Under the pieces are notes generated by a model. That model made no database searches, was not told the DNA's origin, and worked only from the letters and a program-made list of their open reading frames with translations. Of a stretch of DNA of 64,000 nt, positions 7,765 through 22,997 are shown in pieces; position 1 is the stretch's first letter, and every line of letters starts with the position of its first letter. This DNA is from Pseudomonas neuropathica (GTDB taxonomy: Bacteria; Pseudomonadota; Gammaproteobacteria; Pseudomonadales; Pseudomonadaceae), in contig NZ_JACOPX010000004.1 in assembly GCF_015461835.1 (NCBI RefSeq), forward strand, positions 335,622-399,621, read 5' to 3'. A program made the position numbers and the translations under genes.

Positions 7765-7870
7765 TGTTATAGTCCTTTGGTGAGTTCGACCCCAAGCTCA
7801 AGCGACGCCTTTATCCTTGGCAGCGCTGGAGCCTGTCCCCTCTACGCGACGGAACAGGCTGGCTTACAAA

Positions 7871-8740
7871 TCAACGTCTTGGCAGGAACTGCAGCGGATC
7901 TACAGGTTTACCTTGGCGGCGAATCTCAAAATGCAGTTTCACCCGGTCTGTACCCGTTGACCCCATTTCGGCAATTGTCTGTCCGACCTTGACCTGCTGT
8001 CCCTCCCGAACCAACAGCCTGCGGTTATGTCCGTAGGCACTGACGTAGGTTTCGCTGTGTTTGATGATGACTAATTCGCCGTAGCCCCTTAAGCCACTCC
8101 CGGCGTATACCACCGTCCCATCAGACGCAGCTAAAACAGGCTGTCCCAAATCTCCGGCGATATCAATTCCTTTATTCAAACTACCGTTTGAAGAGAATTT
8201 TCCAATCAGAATGCCATTAGATGGCCATCCCCAGCCGGTCGGGGCTGGGCCTGCCGGAGGCAACGGCGCGGGCGCTTGCTTGTTGGCGACGGACGGTACA
8301 GCCCCCGTAGAACCGGTGGTTGTAGTGGTCGTGGTGCCATTTGCCTGGCGCCGGATTACCGTGGTTTTACTCGACGAAGAAGGTGAAGAACTGCTGTTGC
8401 TCACCACCGCCGTCGGCGTTGAACCGGTGCGGCCGTCGAAGCGAATCGTCTGACCCGGATGGATCGTATACGGCGTAGGAATATTGTTCCGGGCCGCGAG
8501 GGCTTTGTAGTCCCAGCCGTAACGAAACGCGATCGAAAACATCGTATCGCCCGGACGGACTACATACTGTCCGGTCGTCACCGTAGGACGCTGGGCCACC
8601 GCGTTATTGCGATCGACCACCCGCACATTGCTCGATTTGGTGCTGGAGCAACCGACCAGCAAGGTGCTCAAGACAAGGCCAGTCACCAGGCGCTGAAAGC
8701 TCGTGTTACCCATACGCTGCGCAATGACTGTGAGACTCAC
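7871..8740 (-). CDS. nlpD: NlpD-type lipoprotein with LysM and LytM domains
   Basis: The protein (289 aa) starts at a GTG at 8740 preceded by an AGGGAG ribosome-binding site; an upstream ATG at 8914 would put 58 unlikely residues before the signal peptide. The signal peptide ends at a lipobox LLVGC (Cys31), so it is a lipoprotein. A LysM peptidoglycan-binding domain (QYVVRPGDTMFSIAFRYGW and on, about residues 58-102) and a low-complexity Ser/Thr/Pro linker precede a C-terminal M23/LytM domain. The LytM metal site is incomplete: the first motif reads NKGID instead of HxGxD. As in E. coli NlpD it is therefore probably not a peptidase but an activator of an amidase in daughter-cell separation. 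It lies between pcm and rpoS and carries an rpoS regulatory site. Confidence 0.92.
   Translation of the reverse strand: MSLTVIAQRMGNTSFQRLVTGLVLSTLLVGCSSTKSSNVRVVDRNNAVAQRPTVTTGQYVVRPGDTMFSIAFRYGWDYKALAARNNIPTPYTIHPGQTIRFDGRTGSTPTAVVSNSSSSPSSSSKTTVIRRQANGTTTTTTTGSTGAVPSVANKQAPAPLPPAGPAPTGWGWPSNGILIGKFSSNGSLNKGIDIAGDLGQPVLAASDGTVVYAGSGLRGYGELVIIKHSETYVSAYGHNRRLLVREGQQVKVGQTIAEMGSTGTDRVKLHFEIRRQGKPVDPLQFLPRR
7927..7940 (-). promoter_or_regulatory. Probable PsrA operator of rpoS inside nlpD
   Basis: The minus strand reads GAAACTGCATTTTG near the 3' end of nlpD, about 165 bases upstream of the rpoS start. It resembles the PsrA binding site described at Pseudomonas rpoS promoters (G/CAAAC-N2-4-GTTTG/C). 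PsrA is a TetR-family regulator responsive to fatty acids that activates rpoS. It overlaps coding sequence, so some of the match may be constrained by the protein. Confidence 0.5.
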
Positions 8741-8952
8741 CCGCCGCTCCCTTTGTGGTGGCTGAAAAATGTGGAATGCCGGATGTCGGCATGAGGTGTC
8801 GCAAGTATAACGGGCCGGATCGGCTTTACCTTTAATGAAGCGAAATGGCTTCACGCACACGTTTGCCAGCTGACAATCTGCTGCGTTTAAACCATCGTTG
8901 CCCGAGTAAGACACAGGCGAACGAAAGGAATTCAGCGCGCGTAAACAAATGC

Positions 8953-10366
<1,414 letters not shown>

Positions 10367-10379
<13 letters not shown>

Positions 10380-11425
10380 GGGCTGTCCGTCTGCCCCACC
10401 GGCACCAGATCAACGAGTTCGCGCACCAATACGGTGGCGAAGCATCCGGCCGGGAGGACGAATTCCAGTTGCAGAATGTCAGGCTGGGGATAATGCCACG
10501 TCAACCCGCCAATGGGCAGCCGCAGGATGCGACGTTCGTGGCTCATACCGGCGTTGATCAACCAATCGCGCAGCTCTGCTTCACCGGCAGCAATCCCCTG
10601 CTCCAGATCATGGACAGCGCCTGCGGTCGGCGAGTCACCCTCGCCCCACTGCGGGCCCGTCGGATGCAGGTCAAGAATCGCCAGACGCGGGTCGCTGCAC
10701 TCGGCTTCACCGGCCGGGAAAAAACTGCGGCTGTCGGTGAACGCGAGCAGGTCGCCGACCTGGGCTTTTTGCCAGGTGCCATCGGCCACTCGTGCGGCGA
10801 GCACCTTGTTGAAGAGAAAACTGCGCGCCGTCGAGAGCAGGCGCGAACGCACATTGCGTTGTTCCGGCAAGGCCTTGCGCGCCGCCCACGAACGCGCATC
10901 AACGACGTTGCCGCCGTCGTGGCCGAAACGCTGGGCGCCGAAATAATTGGGGATGCCTTGTTGGGCTATCAGCTGCAGGCGCTGGTCAATCGCCGCTTTA
11001 TCGCCATCGAACTGAGTCAAACGCAAGGTGAAACCGTTGGCCGAATGCGCACCGCGTTGCAATTTGCGTTTGTGACGAGTGGTCTTGAGAATCTTCAGCG
11101 TGTCATTTTCCGCCGCTGACAGATCCGGATCGGCCTTGCCCGGCAATTGCACGCTGAACCACTGGCGAGTCAGCGCCTGACGATCCTTGAGGCCGGCATA
11201 GCTGACGGTGCGCAACGGCACGCCGGCAGCCTTGGCGATACGCCGCGCGGCTTCTTCAGTGTTCAGGCCGCGTTTTTCGACCCAGATCCACAGATGTTCG
11301 CCATCGCCGCTGAACGGAATATCGAGGACTTCATCGACCTGAAAGTCTTCAGCGATGGCTTTCAGTACCGCAGTGCCGAGGGGTTCACCATAGGCCCGCG
11401 GGCCGAGCAATTGCAGTTCGTTCAT
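10367..11425 (-). CDS. truD: tRNA pseudouridine(13) synthase TruD
   Basis: The 352-residue protein has the TruD signature [14 protein letters not shown], with the catalytic aspartate at residue 81, and the later motif [11 protein letters not shown]. It converts U13 of tRNA-Glu to pseudouridine. The start overlaps the ispF stop by 4 bases (ATGA), and its end overlaps surE by 13 bases. Confidence 0.95.
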
Positions 11426-11895
11426 GCGCGCAGCAACAAGGCAACGGAGTGCACGGCGATACCTTCTTCGCGACCGACAAAGCCGAGCTTTTCGGTGGTG
11501 GTAGCTTTCACGTTCACTTGATCCAACTCAACTTGAAGATCCGCCGCGATCAGCGCGCGCATCGATTCGATATGCGGGGCCATTTTCGGTGCCTGGGCAA
11601 CGATAGTGTTGTCGACATTGCCGACTTTCCAGCCTTTGGCATGGATCAGCGCGACCACATGACGCAGCAGCGCACGGCTGTCGGCGCCCTTGAATTGCGG
11701 GTCGGTGTCCGGGAAATGCTTGCCGATATCACCCAGCGCAGCGGCGCCGAGCAAGGCATCGCTCAAGGCGTGCAGCAGGACGTCACCGTCGGAATGAGCG
11801 AGCAGCCCGAAGCTGTGTGCGATGCGCACGCCGCCCAGAGTAATGAAATCGCCTTCAGCGAAACGGTGCACATCATAGCCGTGGCCAATACGCAT
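11422..11895 (-). CDS. ispF: 2-C-methyl-D-erythritol 2,4-cyclodiphosphate synthase
   Basis: This 157-residue homotrimeric enzyme of the MEP isoprenoid pathway cyclises CDP-methylerythritol phosphate to MEcPP. Zinc ligands D8, H10 and H42 are present (GYDVHRF and the [12 protein letters not shown] region), along with the HSDGDV motif. Unlike in enteric bacteria, its pathway partner ispD is not adjacent but about 3.2 kb away beyond adhC and the LysR gene. A terminator immediately upstream separates it from fghA, so it probably has its own promoter in the short gap or depends on read-through. Confidence 0.96.
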   Translation of the reverse strand: MRIGHGYDVHRFAEGDFITLGGVRIAHSFGLLAHSDGDVLLHALSDALLGAAALGDIGKHFPDTDPQFKGADSRALLRHVVALIHAKGWKVGNVDNTIVAQAPKMAPHIESMRALIAADLQVELDQVNVKATTTEKLGFVGREEGIAVHSVALLLRA

Positions 11896-11926
11896 AAAAA
11901 AACGCCCCGATTTTTGTCAGGGCGTG
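11896..11926 (-). terminator. Terminator between fghA and ispF
   Basis: On the minus strand the stem ACGCCC / GGGCGT (11925-11920 with 11907-11902) is followed by seven T residues, directly after fghA and only a few bases before the ispF start codon. Confidence 0.75.
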
Positions 11927-11938
11927 ATTCTACCTGCA

Positions 11939-12784
11939 TTAGTCCCGAAGGGCTTGTGCGTGATGCTGCAAGTGGTCGTCTATGAAGCTTGAGATGAAGA
12001 AATAGCTGTGGTCGTAGCCCGGTTGCAGGCGCAATGTCAGCGGATGACCCGCTTGTTTTGCCGCTTGTTGCAGAGCTTCGGGTTTGAGCTGGGTGGCGAG
12101 GAAGTCATCGCGATCCCCTTGATCGACCAGCAGCGGCAGTTTTTCATCCGCCTCGGCAATCAGTGCGCAGGCATCCCACTCTTTCCATTTGGAACGGTCT
12201 TCGCCCAGGTAGCGCGAAAAGGCTTTCTGGCCCCACGGACAATCCATCGGGTTGTTGATTGGCGAGAACGCCGACACCGATTGATAGCGTCCCGGGTTAC
12301 GCAGCGCACAGACCAGCGCACCGTGACCGCCCATGGAGTGACCGCTGATGCTGCGTTTGTCCGAGGCGGGGAAATGCGCTTCGACCAGTGCAGGCAACTC
12401 ATGCACGACATAGTCATGCATCCGATAGTGGCGCGACCAAGGTTCCTGCGTGGCATTCAGATAGAAACCGGCACCGAGGCCGAAATCCCACGCGCCATCC
12501 GGATCACCCGGCACATCCGGCCCACGGGGGCTGGTGTCCGGCGCAACGATGATCAGACCCAGTTCGGCAGCCATGCGCATCGCGCCGGCCTTTTGCATGA
12601 AATTCTCGTCGGTGCAGGTCAGGCCGGACAACCAGTACAGCACCGGCAACTTGCCGCCCTGCTCCGCCTGCGGTGGCAGGTACACGGCGAACACCATGTC
12701 GCAACCGAGCACGTCTGAGCGATGGCGATAACGCTTGTGCCAACCGCCGAAACTCTTCTGACAGGAGATGTTTTCCAGACTCAT
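11939..12784 (-). CDS. fghA: S-formylglutathione hydrolase
   Basis: This 281-residue serine esterase of the esterase D family hydrolyses S-formylglutathione to formate and glutathione, the second step of formaldehyde detoxification. The nucleophile elbow GHSMGG has Ser150; the Asp region (VDQGDRDDF) and the His region (PGYDHSYFF) complete the triad. It lies downstream of adhC on the same strand, which supplies its substrate. A hairpin-forming repeat lies between the two genes. Confidence 0.95.
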   Translation of the reverse strand: MSLENISCQKSFGGWHKRYRHRSDVLGCDMVFAVYLPPQAEQGGKLPVLYWLSGLTCTDENFMQKAGAMRMAAELGLIIVAPDTSPRGPDVPGDPDGAWDFGLGAGFYLNATQEPWSRHYRMHDYVVHELPALVEAHFPASDKRSISGHSMGGHGALVCALRNPGRYQSVSAFSPINNPMDCPWGQKAFSRYLGEDRSKWKEWDACALIAEADEKLPLLVDQGDRDDFLATQLKPEALQQAAKQAGHPLTLRLQPGYDHSYFFISSFIDDHLQHHAQALRD

Positions 12785-12807
12785 GGGATTCTCCCAGCTG
12801 CAAGTGG

Positions 12808-12863
12808 CAAGCTTCGAGCTCCAAGAAAGGGCAAAAGCGCCTTTGCTTGCAGCTTGAAGCTTG
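12808..12863. repeat. Imperfect inverted repeat between adhC and fghA
   Basis: Arms caagcttcgagctccaag (12808-12825) and cttgcagcttgaagcttg (12846-12863) pair at 16 of 18 positions around a 20-base loop. It resembles the agctt/caagct-rich extragenic repeats scattered in Pseudomonas genomes and may form an RNA hairpin in the adhC-fghA transcript. Confidence 0.55.
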
Positions 12864-12878
12864 TACTTGGCGCTGCTT

Positions 12879-14042
<1,164 letters not shown>

Positions 14043-14052
14043 TCAACGCCAA

Positions 14053-14067
14053 CTGATGAATAATCAG
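14053..14067. promoter_or_regulatory. Candidate LysR-type operator between adhC and the LysR gene
   Basis: The palindrome ctgat-gaata-atcag contains a T-N11-A core typical of LysR-family binding sites and lies in the 116-base divergent spacer. A role in formaldehyde-responsive control of adhC-fghA is inferred from position. Confidence 0.45.
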
Positions 14068-14107
14068 GACAAAAGCAAAACATTATTGCCATACAGGGAT
14101 AATCCCG

Positions 14108-15004
14108 ATGTCCGAAAGCCGCTGGGAAGGCATTGACGAGTTTGTCGCCGTTGCCGAATGCAGCCAGTTCACCGCCGCCGCCGAACGCCTTGGGGTTTCG
14201 TCCTCGCACATCAGTCGACAAATCGTACGGCTGGAAGAAAGACTTCAGACGCGCCTGCTCTATCGCAGCACACGCCGGGTGACGCTGACCGAGGCCGGGC
14301 AGACCTTCCTGCAACATTGCCAACGCTTGCAGGATGGCCGCGAAGAAGCCTTGCGCGCCGTCGGCGATCTGACCAGCGAACCGAAAGGCATGCTGCGCAT
14401 GACCTGCGCCGTGGCTTACGGCGAGCGTTTTATCGTGCCGCTGGTGACGCGATTTATGGGCCTTTATCCGCAGTTGCGCATCGATATCGAGTTGAGCAAT
14501 CGCCAGCTCGATCTGGTGCATGAAGGGCTGGATCTGGCGATTCGCCTGGGTCGTTTGCAGGACTCGCGATTGGTCGCGACACGCCTGGCGCCACGGCGAA
14601 TGTATCTGTGCGCATCACCGTCCTACGTCGAGCGGTACGGTCGCCCACATAGCCTGTCGGAATTGAGTCGGCACAATTGCCTGATTGGCAGCTCGGACAT
14701 CTGGCAGCTTGAGCAAAACGGGCGGGAGTTTTCCCAGCGCGTGCAGGGCAACTGGCGCTGCAACAGCGGGCAAGCGGTGTTGGATGCGGCGTTACAGGGG
14801 GTGGGGTTGTGTCAGTTGCCCGATTATTACGTGCTGGAGCATTTGCACAGCGGCGCGCTAATTTCGTTGCTGGAGGCGCATCAGCCGCCAAATACGGCAG
14901 TGTGGGCGCTATACCCGCAACAGCGGCATTTGTCGCCGAAGGTGCGCAAGTTGGTGGACTTTCTCAAGGAAGGATTGGCTGAGCGGCCGGAATATCGAGG
15001 TTGA
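14108..15004 (+). CDS. gfnR: LysR-family transcriptional regulator, probably of formaldehyde detoxification genes
   Basis: The 298-residue protein has the N-terminal LysR helix-turn-helix (SQFTAAAERLGVSSSHISRQ, about residues 19-38) and the usual substrate-binding domain starting near residue 90. It is divergent from adhC-fghA. In P. aeruginosa the LysR gene in this position has been named gfnR, for glutathione-dependent formaldehyde neutralisation. The name is assigned by position and general similarity only. A convergent REP pair follows the stop codon and probably marks the end of the transcript. Confidence 0.8.
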   Translation: MSESRWEGIDEFVAVAECSQFTAAAERLGVSSSHISRQIVRLEERLQTRLLYRSTRRVTLTEAGQTFLQHCQRLQDGREEALRAVGDLTSEPKGMLRMTCAVAYGERFIVPLVTRFMGLYPQLRIDIELSNRQLDLVHEGLDLAIRLGRLQDSRLVATRLAPRRMYLCASPSYVERYGRPHSLSELSRHNCLIGSSDIWQLEQNGREFSQRVQGNWRCNSGQAVLDAALQGVGLCQLPDYYVLEHLHSGALISLLEAHQPPNTAVWALYPQQRHLSPKVRKLVDFLKEGLAERPEYRG

Positions 15005-15009
15005 AAAGC

Positions 15010-15085
15010 AAAAGATCGCAGCCTTCGGCAGCTCCTACAAAGGCATGCGAACCCATGTAGGAGCTGCCGAAGGCTGCGATCTTTT
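15010..15085. repeat. REP pair, class C, TGTAGG ends inward
   Basis: Two 30-bp arms, the left running from aaaagatcgcagcc to cctaca and the right (15056-15085) its exact reverse complement, flank a 16-base spacer. The same unit occurs at 55307-55396 in the opposite arrangement. It fills the space between two convergent genes. Confidence 0.85.
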
Positions 15086-15091
15086 GATCTT

Positions 15092-15799
15092 TTAGCGGCG
15101 ATTCGCCCAACGCTGGCGCAACCATTCAAGATCTTCCGGCCGGGTCACCTTAAGGTTATCCGCCCGCCCTTCAATCAGACGAGGCTTAAGCCCCGCCCAC
15201 TCCATCGCCGAAGCTTCATCAGTGATCACAGCATCCGCCACCAGACTGTCCGCCAACGCCCGATGCAACGCGCCGAGGCGAAACATCTGCGGCGTATACG
15301 CCTGCCAGATCACGCTGCGATCGACGGTTTCCAGCACTCGACCGTACTTGTCGACTCGCTTCAAGGTGTCGCGCGCCGGGACGGCGAGCAGGCCGCCGAC
15401 CGGATCGTCCGCCAGTTCATCCAGTAACTTGTCGAGATCTTCGCGACTCAGATTCGGTCGTGCCGCATCGTGCACCAGCACCCAATCCTCATCATCGGCA
15501 CCCTGCGCATGCAAATGCAGCAAGGCATTGAGCACCGAACTGGAACGCTCGGCGCCGCCTTCGACGCGCTGAATACGCGAGTCGCCAGCGCACGCCAGGT
15601 TCGGCCAATAAGGATCATCAACAGCAAGACTGACCACCAGGCCCTTGAGGCTTGGGTGATCGAGGAAACAGCCGAGGCTGTGTTCGAGAATTGTGCGTCC
15701 GCCCAGTTGCAAGTATTGCTTGGGACGGTCCGCGGCCATTCGGGCACCGATGCCCGCAGCAGGAATCACGGCCCAGAAGGCCGGCAGGGAATTGATCAT
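15092..15799 (-). CDS. ispD: 2-C-methyl-D-erythritol 4-phosphate cytidylyltransferase
   Basis: This 235-residue enzyme makes CDP-methylerythritol from MEP and CTP. The nucleotide-binding motif IPAAGIGARMAADRPKQYL is near residue 14 and the VHDAARP motif near residue 110. Its start overlaps the end of ftsB by four bases, a conserved arrangement in gammaproteobacteria (ftsB-ispD). Confidence 0.95.
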   Translation of the reverse strand: MINSLPAFWAVIPAAGIGARMAADRPKQYLQLGGRTILEHSLGCFLDHPSLKGLVVSLAVDDPYWPNLACAGDSRIQRVEGGAERSSSVLNALLHLHAQGADDEDWVLVHDAARPNLSREDLDKLLDELADDPVGGLLAVPARDTLKRVDKYGRVLETVDRSVIWQAYTPQMFRLGALHRALADSLVADAVITDEASAMEWAGLKPRLIEGRADNLKVTRPEDLEWLRQRWANRR

Positions 15800-16074
15800 T
15801 GGGCCAACTGGTAAAGGGTTTCGCCGTCCTTGACCATGCCCAGTTCGTGACGAGCCCGCTCTTCAACGGTCTCCATGCCCTTTTTCAACTCGCTGACTTC
15901 AGCGTCCATCACACGGTTGCGCTCCAGCAAACCTTCGTTCTCGGCGTGTTGATCAGCAATCTGCTGATTCAGCTCGGCGACCTGCGCCAGACTGCCATTG
16001 CCCACCCACAGGCGGTACTGCAGACCGGCCAGTAGCAAGAGCAAAACGAGAAACAACCAGTAAGGACTGCGCAT
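15796..16074 (-). CDS. ftsB: Cell division protein FtsB
   Basis: This 92-residue bitopic membrane protein has a single N-terminal transmembrane segment (YWLFLVLLLLLAGLQYRLWV) followed by a periplasmic coiled coil (about residues 30-75). It joins FtsL and FtsQ in the divisome. It is co-transcribed with ispD, overlapping it by four bases, and lies downstream of eno. Confidence 0.95.
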   Translation of the reverse strand: MRSPYWLFLVLLLLLAGLQYRLWVGNGSLAQVAELNQQIADQHAENEGLLERNRVMDAEVSELKKGMETVEERARHELGMVKDGETLYQLAQ

Positions 16075-16132
16075 CGAATATCAGGTATCCAGTGAAAAAA
16101 GACAGCCACGCCAAAACTTTGAAGCATCTGAT

Positions 16133-16164
16133 AGCACGAAGCCTGGAAGACCCAGGCTTGTGCT
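16133..16164. repeat. Strong hairpin between eno and ftsB
   Basis: The arms agcac(g)aagcctgg and ccaggcttgtgct pair almost completely around a four-base loop. There is no T run on either side, so it is not a standard intrinsic terminator; it could be an mRNA processing or stabilising structure between eno and ftsB. Confidence 0.55.
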
Positions 16165-16245
16165 GTTAAGGCATCAGATTAGTGGCAAATCCATCGCTGT
16201 CACGACTTTTTCGACACAATCCGGTGTCCTTCCATCGATTTGTAC

Positions 16246-20196
<3,951 letters not shown>

Positions 20197-20449
20197 TTAA
20201 AGCGGTACGAGCCGCCGGGGAAAGCGAAGGAAGGCCGAAGCCCCCGATCACCTGCATTAATCACAGTGCACCTTTCAAAAAAACCGCCGCGTTGGGACAG
20301 ACCGGCAGGTGAAACACCGGTACGTTGCTCGCTACACATTTTTTGGAATCGCCCAGCAAAGACTGCTTGGTAATCGGCAACTCCTGCAATTCAGGCGAAT
20401 CCACAGAAGTTGTATCAAGAAGGGAGCGTAGTCTACCGGAATGCTCCTT

Positions 20450-21778
20450 TCAGCTCAAACCTTGATCTTCGTCTGTTGGCAGCCAATGCAATTTCCAGCC
20501 GTCCTGTGCATGACCATCAAGTCCCGGCAGGTTCGCCACCGCGAGCAATTCATCGCCGCGAAACAGCAGCGGCAATCTGCCACGGACGAAGCCCGGCACC
20601 GCGCGCTCATTGAGCAGGCGCTTGAGGTCACGGTGGCCGCGATCCGCCAGCTGCATGACTTCACCGCCCTGACGATAGGCAATGCGCAAAGGCCCGACGG
20701 GAGTCTGCCCGCTGAACGTGACATGTCCGTTATCCGCCAAGCGTAGCGCTGACGCCGGGCTCTGCCACTCGGCGCCGATCACTGGCGTGTGCAACCAGCC
20801 GCCGCTGAGCCACCACAGGCGCCCGGCGCTGCGGTGCAGTTCGCCATCTGCCAGACGCCAGATAGGGGAAGCATCGGGAGCGGCATCACAGAGATCCGTC
20901 CAACCCGACCAATGGTCGGTGTCAGGCAATTGTGTGAAGGGTTCAAGCCAATGGCTGATCGCGTTCCGTTGGCGCGCGGCGGACAGTGCGGCGAGTGGCG
21001 CCAGCTCCAGCGATGACAATCCCAGCCATTCGAATTCATGAGCGGTGGCGGCTTGAGCCAGATCAATCTGCGCCAACTCATCGAGCAGCCCCTGCGCCTC
21101 ACGCAGATGCGCGGCGCTGCGGGCCATGTTCGCCTGCGCTTGCGGCCAGCGCTCGCTCAGCACCGGCATGACCTGATGGCGCAGGTAATTGCGCGAAAAC
21201 TGCCGATCCTGATTTGACGGGTCTTCGATCCAGCTTAACGAGTGAGCCTGTGCGTAACGTTCCAACTCGGCGCGAGTGACATCCAGCAACGGGCGAATCA
21301 GCGTGCCCTGCCCCACTGGCCTTTGCTGCGGCATTCCCGACAATCCACGCACTCCCGCTCCACGCAGCAGCCGGAACAGCAGTGTTTCCGCCTGATCATC
21401 ACGATGCTGGCCAGTGAGCAACATGTCATTGGCTTGCGTCAGCGCACTGAACACGGCGTATCGCGCATTCCGCGCCGCCCGCTCCAGACTTGCACCCGGT
21501 TGCACCCTCACCCGTTCAATCAGCAACGGCACCCCCAGCGCATCGCAGACAGACTGGCAGTGTTGCGGCCACGCATCAGCCGCAGCCTGAAGGCCGTGAT
21601 GGATATGGATTGCGCTTAGCGCGGGGATGGATTCGGTTTTTGCCAGATCGGCAAGCAGGTGCAGCAGGACGGTGGAATCGAGACCACCGGAAAACGCAAT
21701 CCGCCAATGAGCGGCGCTGCGCCACGGCTCAAGGTTGCGCAAAAACCGTGAAGGCAAATCAATCATGGACCGACCCAT
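20450..21778 (-). CDS. tilS: tRNA(Ile)-lysidine synthase
   Basis: This 442-residue enzyme modifies the wobble cytidine of tRNA-Ile (CAU anticodon) to lysidine. The PP-loop motif AFSGGLDSTVLLH is near residue 33. The ATG at 21778 has an AAAGAG site; an alternative ATG lies at 21766, and an ATG further upstream would run through a REP element, so it was rejected. The conserved N-terminal catalytic domain and the C-terminal tRNA-binding region (about residues 350-440) are both present. A REP pair separates it from accA upstream. Confidence 0.94.
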   Translation of the reverse strand: MGRSMIDLPSRFLRNLEPWRSAAHWRIAFSGGLDSTVLLHLLADLAKTESIPALSAIHIHHGLQAAADAWPQHCQSVCDALGVPLLIERVRVQPGASLERAARNARYAVFSALTQANDMLLTGQHRDDQAETLLFRLLRGAGVRGLSGMPQQRPVGQGTLIRPLLDVTRAELERYAQAHSLSWIEDPSNQDRQFSRNYLRHQVMPVLSERWPQAQANMARSAAHLREAQGLLDELAQIDLAQAATAHEFEWLGLSSLELAPLAALSAARQRNAISHWLEPFTQLPDTDHWSGWTDLCDAAPDASPIWRLADGELHRSAGRLWWLSGGWLHTPVIGAEWQSPASALRLADNGHVTFSGQTPVGPLRIAYRQGGEVMQLADRGHRDLKRLLNERAVPGFVRGRLPLLFRGDELLAVANLPGLDGHAQDGWKLHWLPTDEDQGLS

Positions 21779-21803
21779 ATTTAACTCTTTGCCCCAAAAC
21801 AAA

Positions 21804-21893
21804 TGTAGGAGTGAGCCTGCTCGCGATAGCGGTGTGACAGCCAACACATTGGTTGAATGTTACGCCCTCATCGCGAGCAGGCTCACTCCTACA
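21804..21893. repeat. REP pair, class A, between accA and tilS
   Basis: Two copies of the class A unit (core gagtgagcctgctcgcgat) face each other with TGTAGG ends outward and about 42 bases between them. The left end lies only 26 bases upstream of the tilS start codon, within its untranslated leader. Confidence 0.9.
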
Positions 21894-21910
21894 GGGGTAT
21901 TGCGTTCAAC

Positions 21911-22858
21911 TTAGAGACCGTAGCTCATCAGTCGATCATAACGGCGCTTCAGCAACGCTTCGTTATCAAACTTCTTCAGCATCGCCAGTTGCGAGCTCAG
22001 CTCGGCACGGATCGACGCAGCGGCAGCTGCCGGATCACGGTGGGCGCCGCCCAGAGGCTCGCTGATCACCTTGTCGACGATACCGAGGCCTTTCAGACGC
22101 TCGGCAGTGATGCCCATTGCTTCAGCAGCATCCGGCGCTTTTTCGGCGGTTTTCCACAGAATCGAAGCGCAACCTTCCGGCGAGATTACCGCGTAGGTCG
22201 AGTATTGCAGCATGTTCAACTGATCGCAGACGCCGATGGCCAGCGCACCACCGGAACCACCCTCACCGATAACGGTGGCGATGATCGGGGTCTTCAGGCG
22301 CGACATCACGCGCAGGTTCCAAGCGATCGCTTCGCTCTGGTTACGCTCTTCAGCGTCGATACCCGGGTAAGCACCCGGGGTGTCGATAAAGGTCAGGATC
22401 GGCATCTTGAAACGTTCGGCCATTTCCATCAGACGGCAAGCCTTGCGGTAGCCTTCCGGACGCGGCATGCCGAAGTTACGGCGCACCTTCTCGCGGACTT
22501 CACGACCCTTCTGGTGACCGATGATCATCACCGGCTGGTCTTCCAGACGGGCGATACCGCCAACGATGGCCGCGTCGTCAGAGAAGTGACGGTCGCCGTG
22601 CAGTTCGTCGAACTCGGTGAAGATGTGCTCGATGTAATCGAGGGTGTACGGGCGTTTCGGGTGACGCGCCAGACGTGCGATCTGCCAGCTGGTCAGCTTG
22701 CCGAAGATGTCTTCGGTCAGCGTTTTGCTCTTGTCCTGCAGGCGGGAGATCTCATCGCCGATATTCAGCGAATTGTCATTACCGACCAAGCGCAACTCTT
22801 CGATCTTGGCTTGCAGGTCGGCGATCGGCTGTTCGAAATCTAGAAAATTCGGGTTCAT
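21911..22858 (-). CDS. accA: Acetyl-CoA carboxylase carboxyltransferase subunit alpha
   Basis: This 315-residue subunit pairs with AccD to transfer the carboxyl group from biotin to acetyl-CoA in fatty acid synthesis. The N-terminus [20 protein letters not shown] is the family start (22858); an ATG 27 bases upstream adds nine unlikely residues. The crotonase-fold motifs [20 protein letters not shown] and [12 protein letters not shown] are intact. It follows dnaE on the same strand. Confidence 0.96.
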   Translation of the reverse strand: MNPNFLDFEQPIADLQAKIEELRLVGNDNSLNIGDEISRLQDKSKTLTEDIFGKLTSWQIARLARHPKRPYTLDYIEHIFTEFDELHGDRHFSDDAAIVGGIARLEDQPVMIIGHQKGREVREKVRRNFGMPRPEGYRKACRLMEMAERFKMPILTFIDTPGAYPGIDAEERNQSEAIAWNLRVMSRLKTPIIATVIGEGGSGGALAIGVCDQLNMLQYSTYAVISPEGCASILWKTAEKAPDAAEAMGITAERLKGLGIVDKVISEPLGGAHRDPAAAAASIRAELSSQLAMLKKFDNEALLKRRYDRLMSYGL

Positions 22859-22997
22859 AGGCGTCCGTCTTGGGTCGTGTCCCAAATGAGCTTGGGCCGG
22901 CCGGTTGTCTATTCGCGCCCTACCTTAAGGGAGAGGCGCGCTGAGGTCGAGATTAAAAATTCAGGTTGCGGGCAAGCGCCATGATGGCGCTTGCCGG

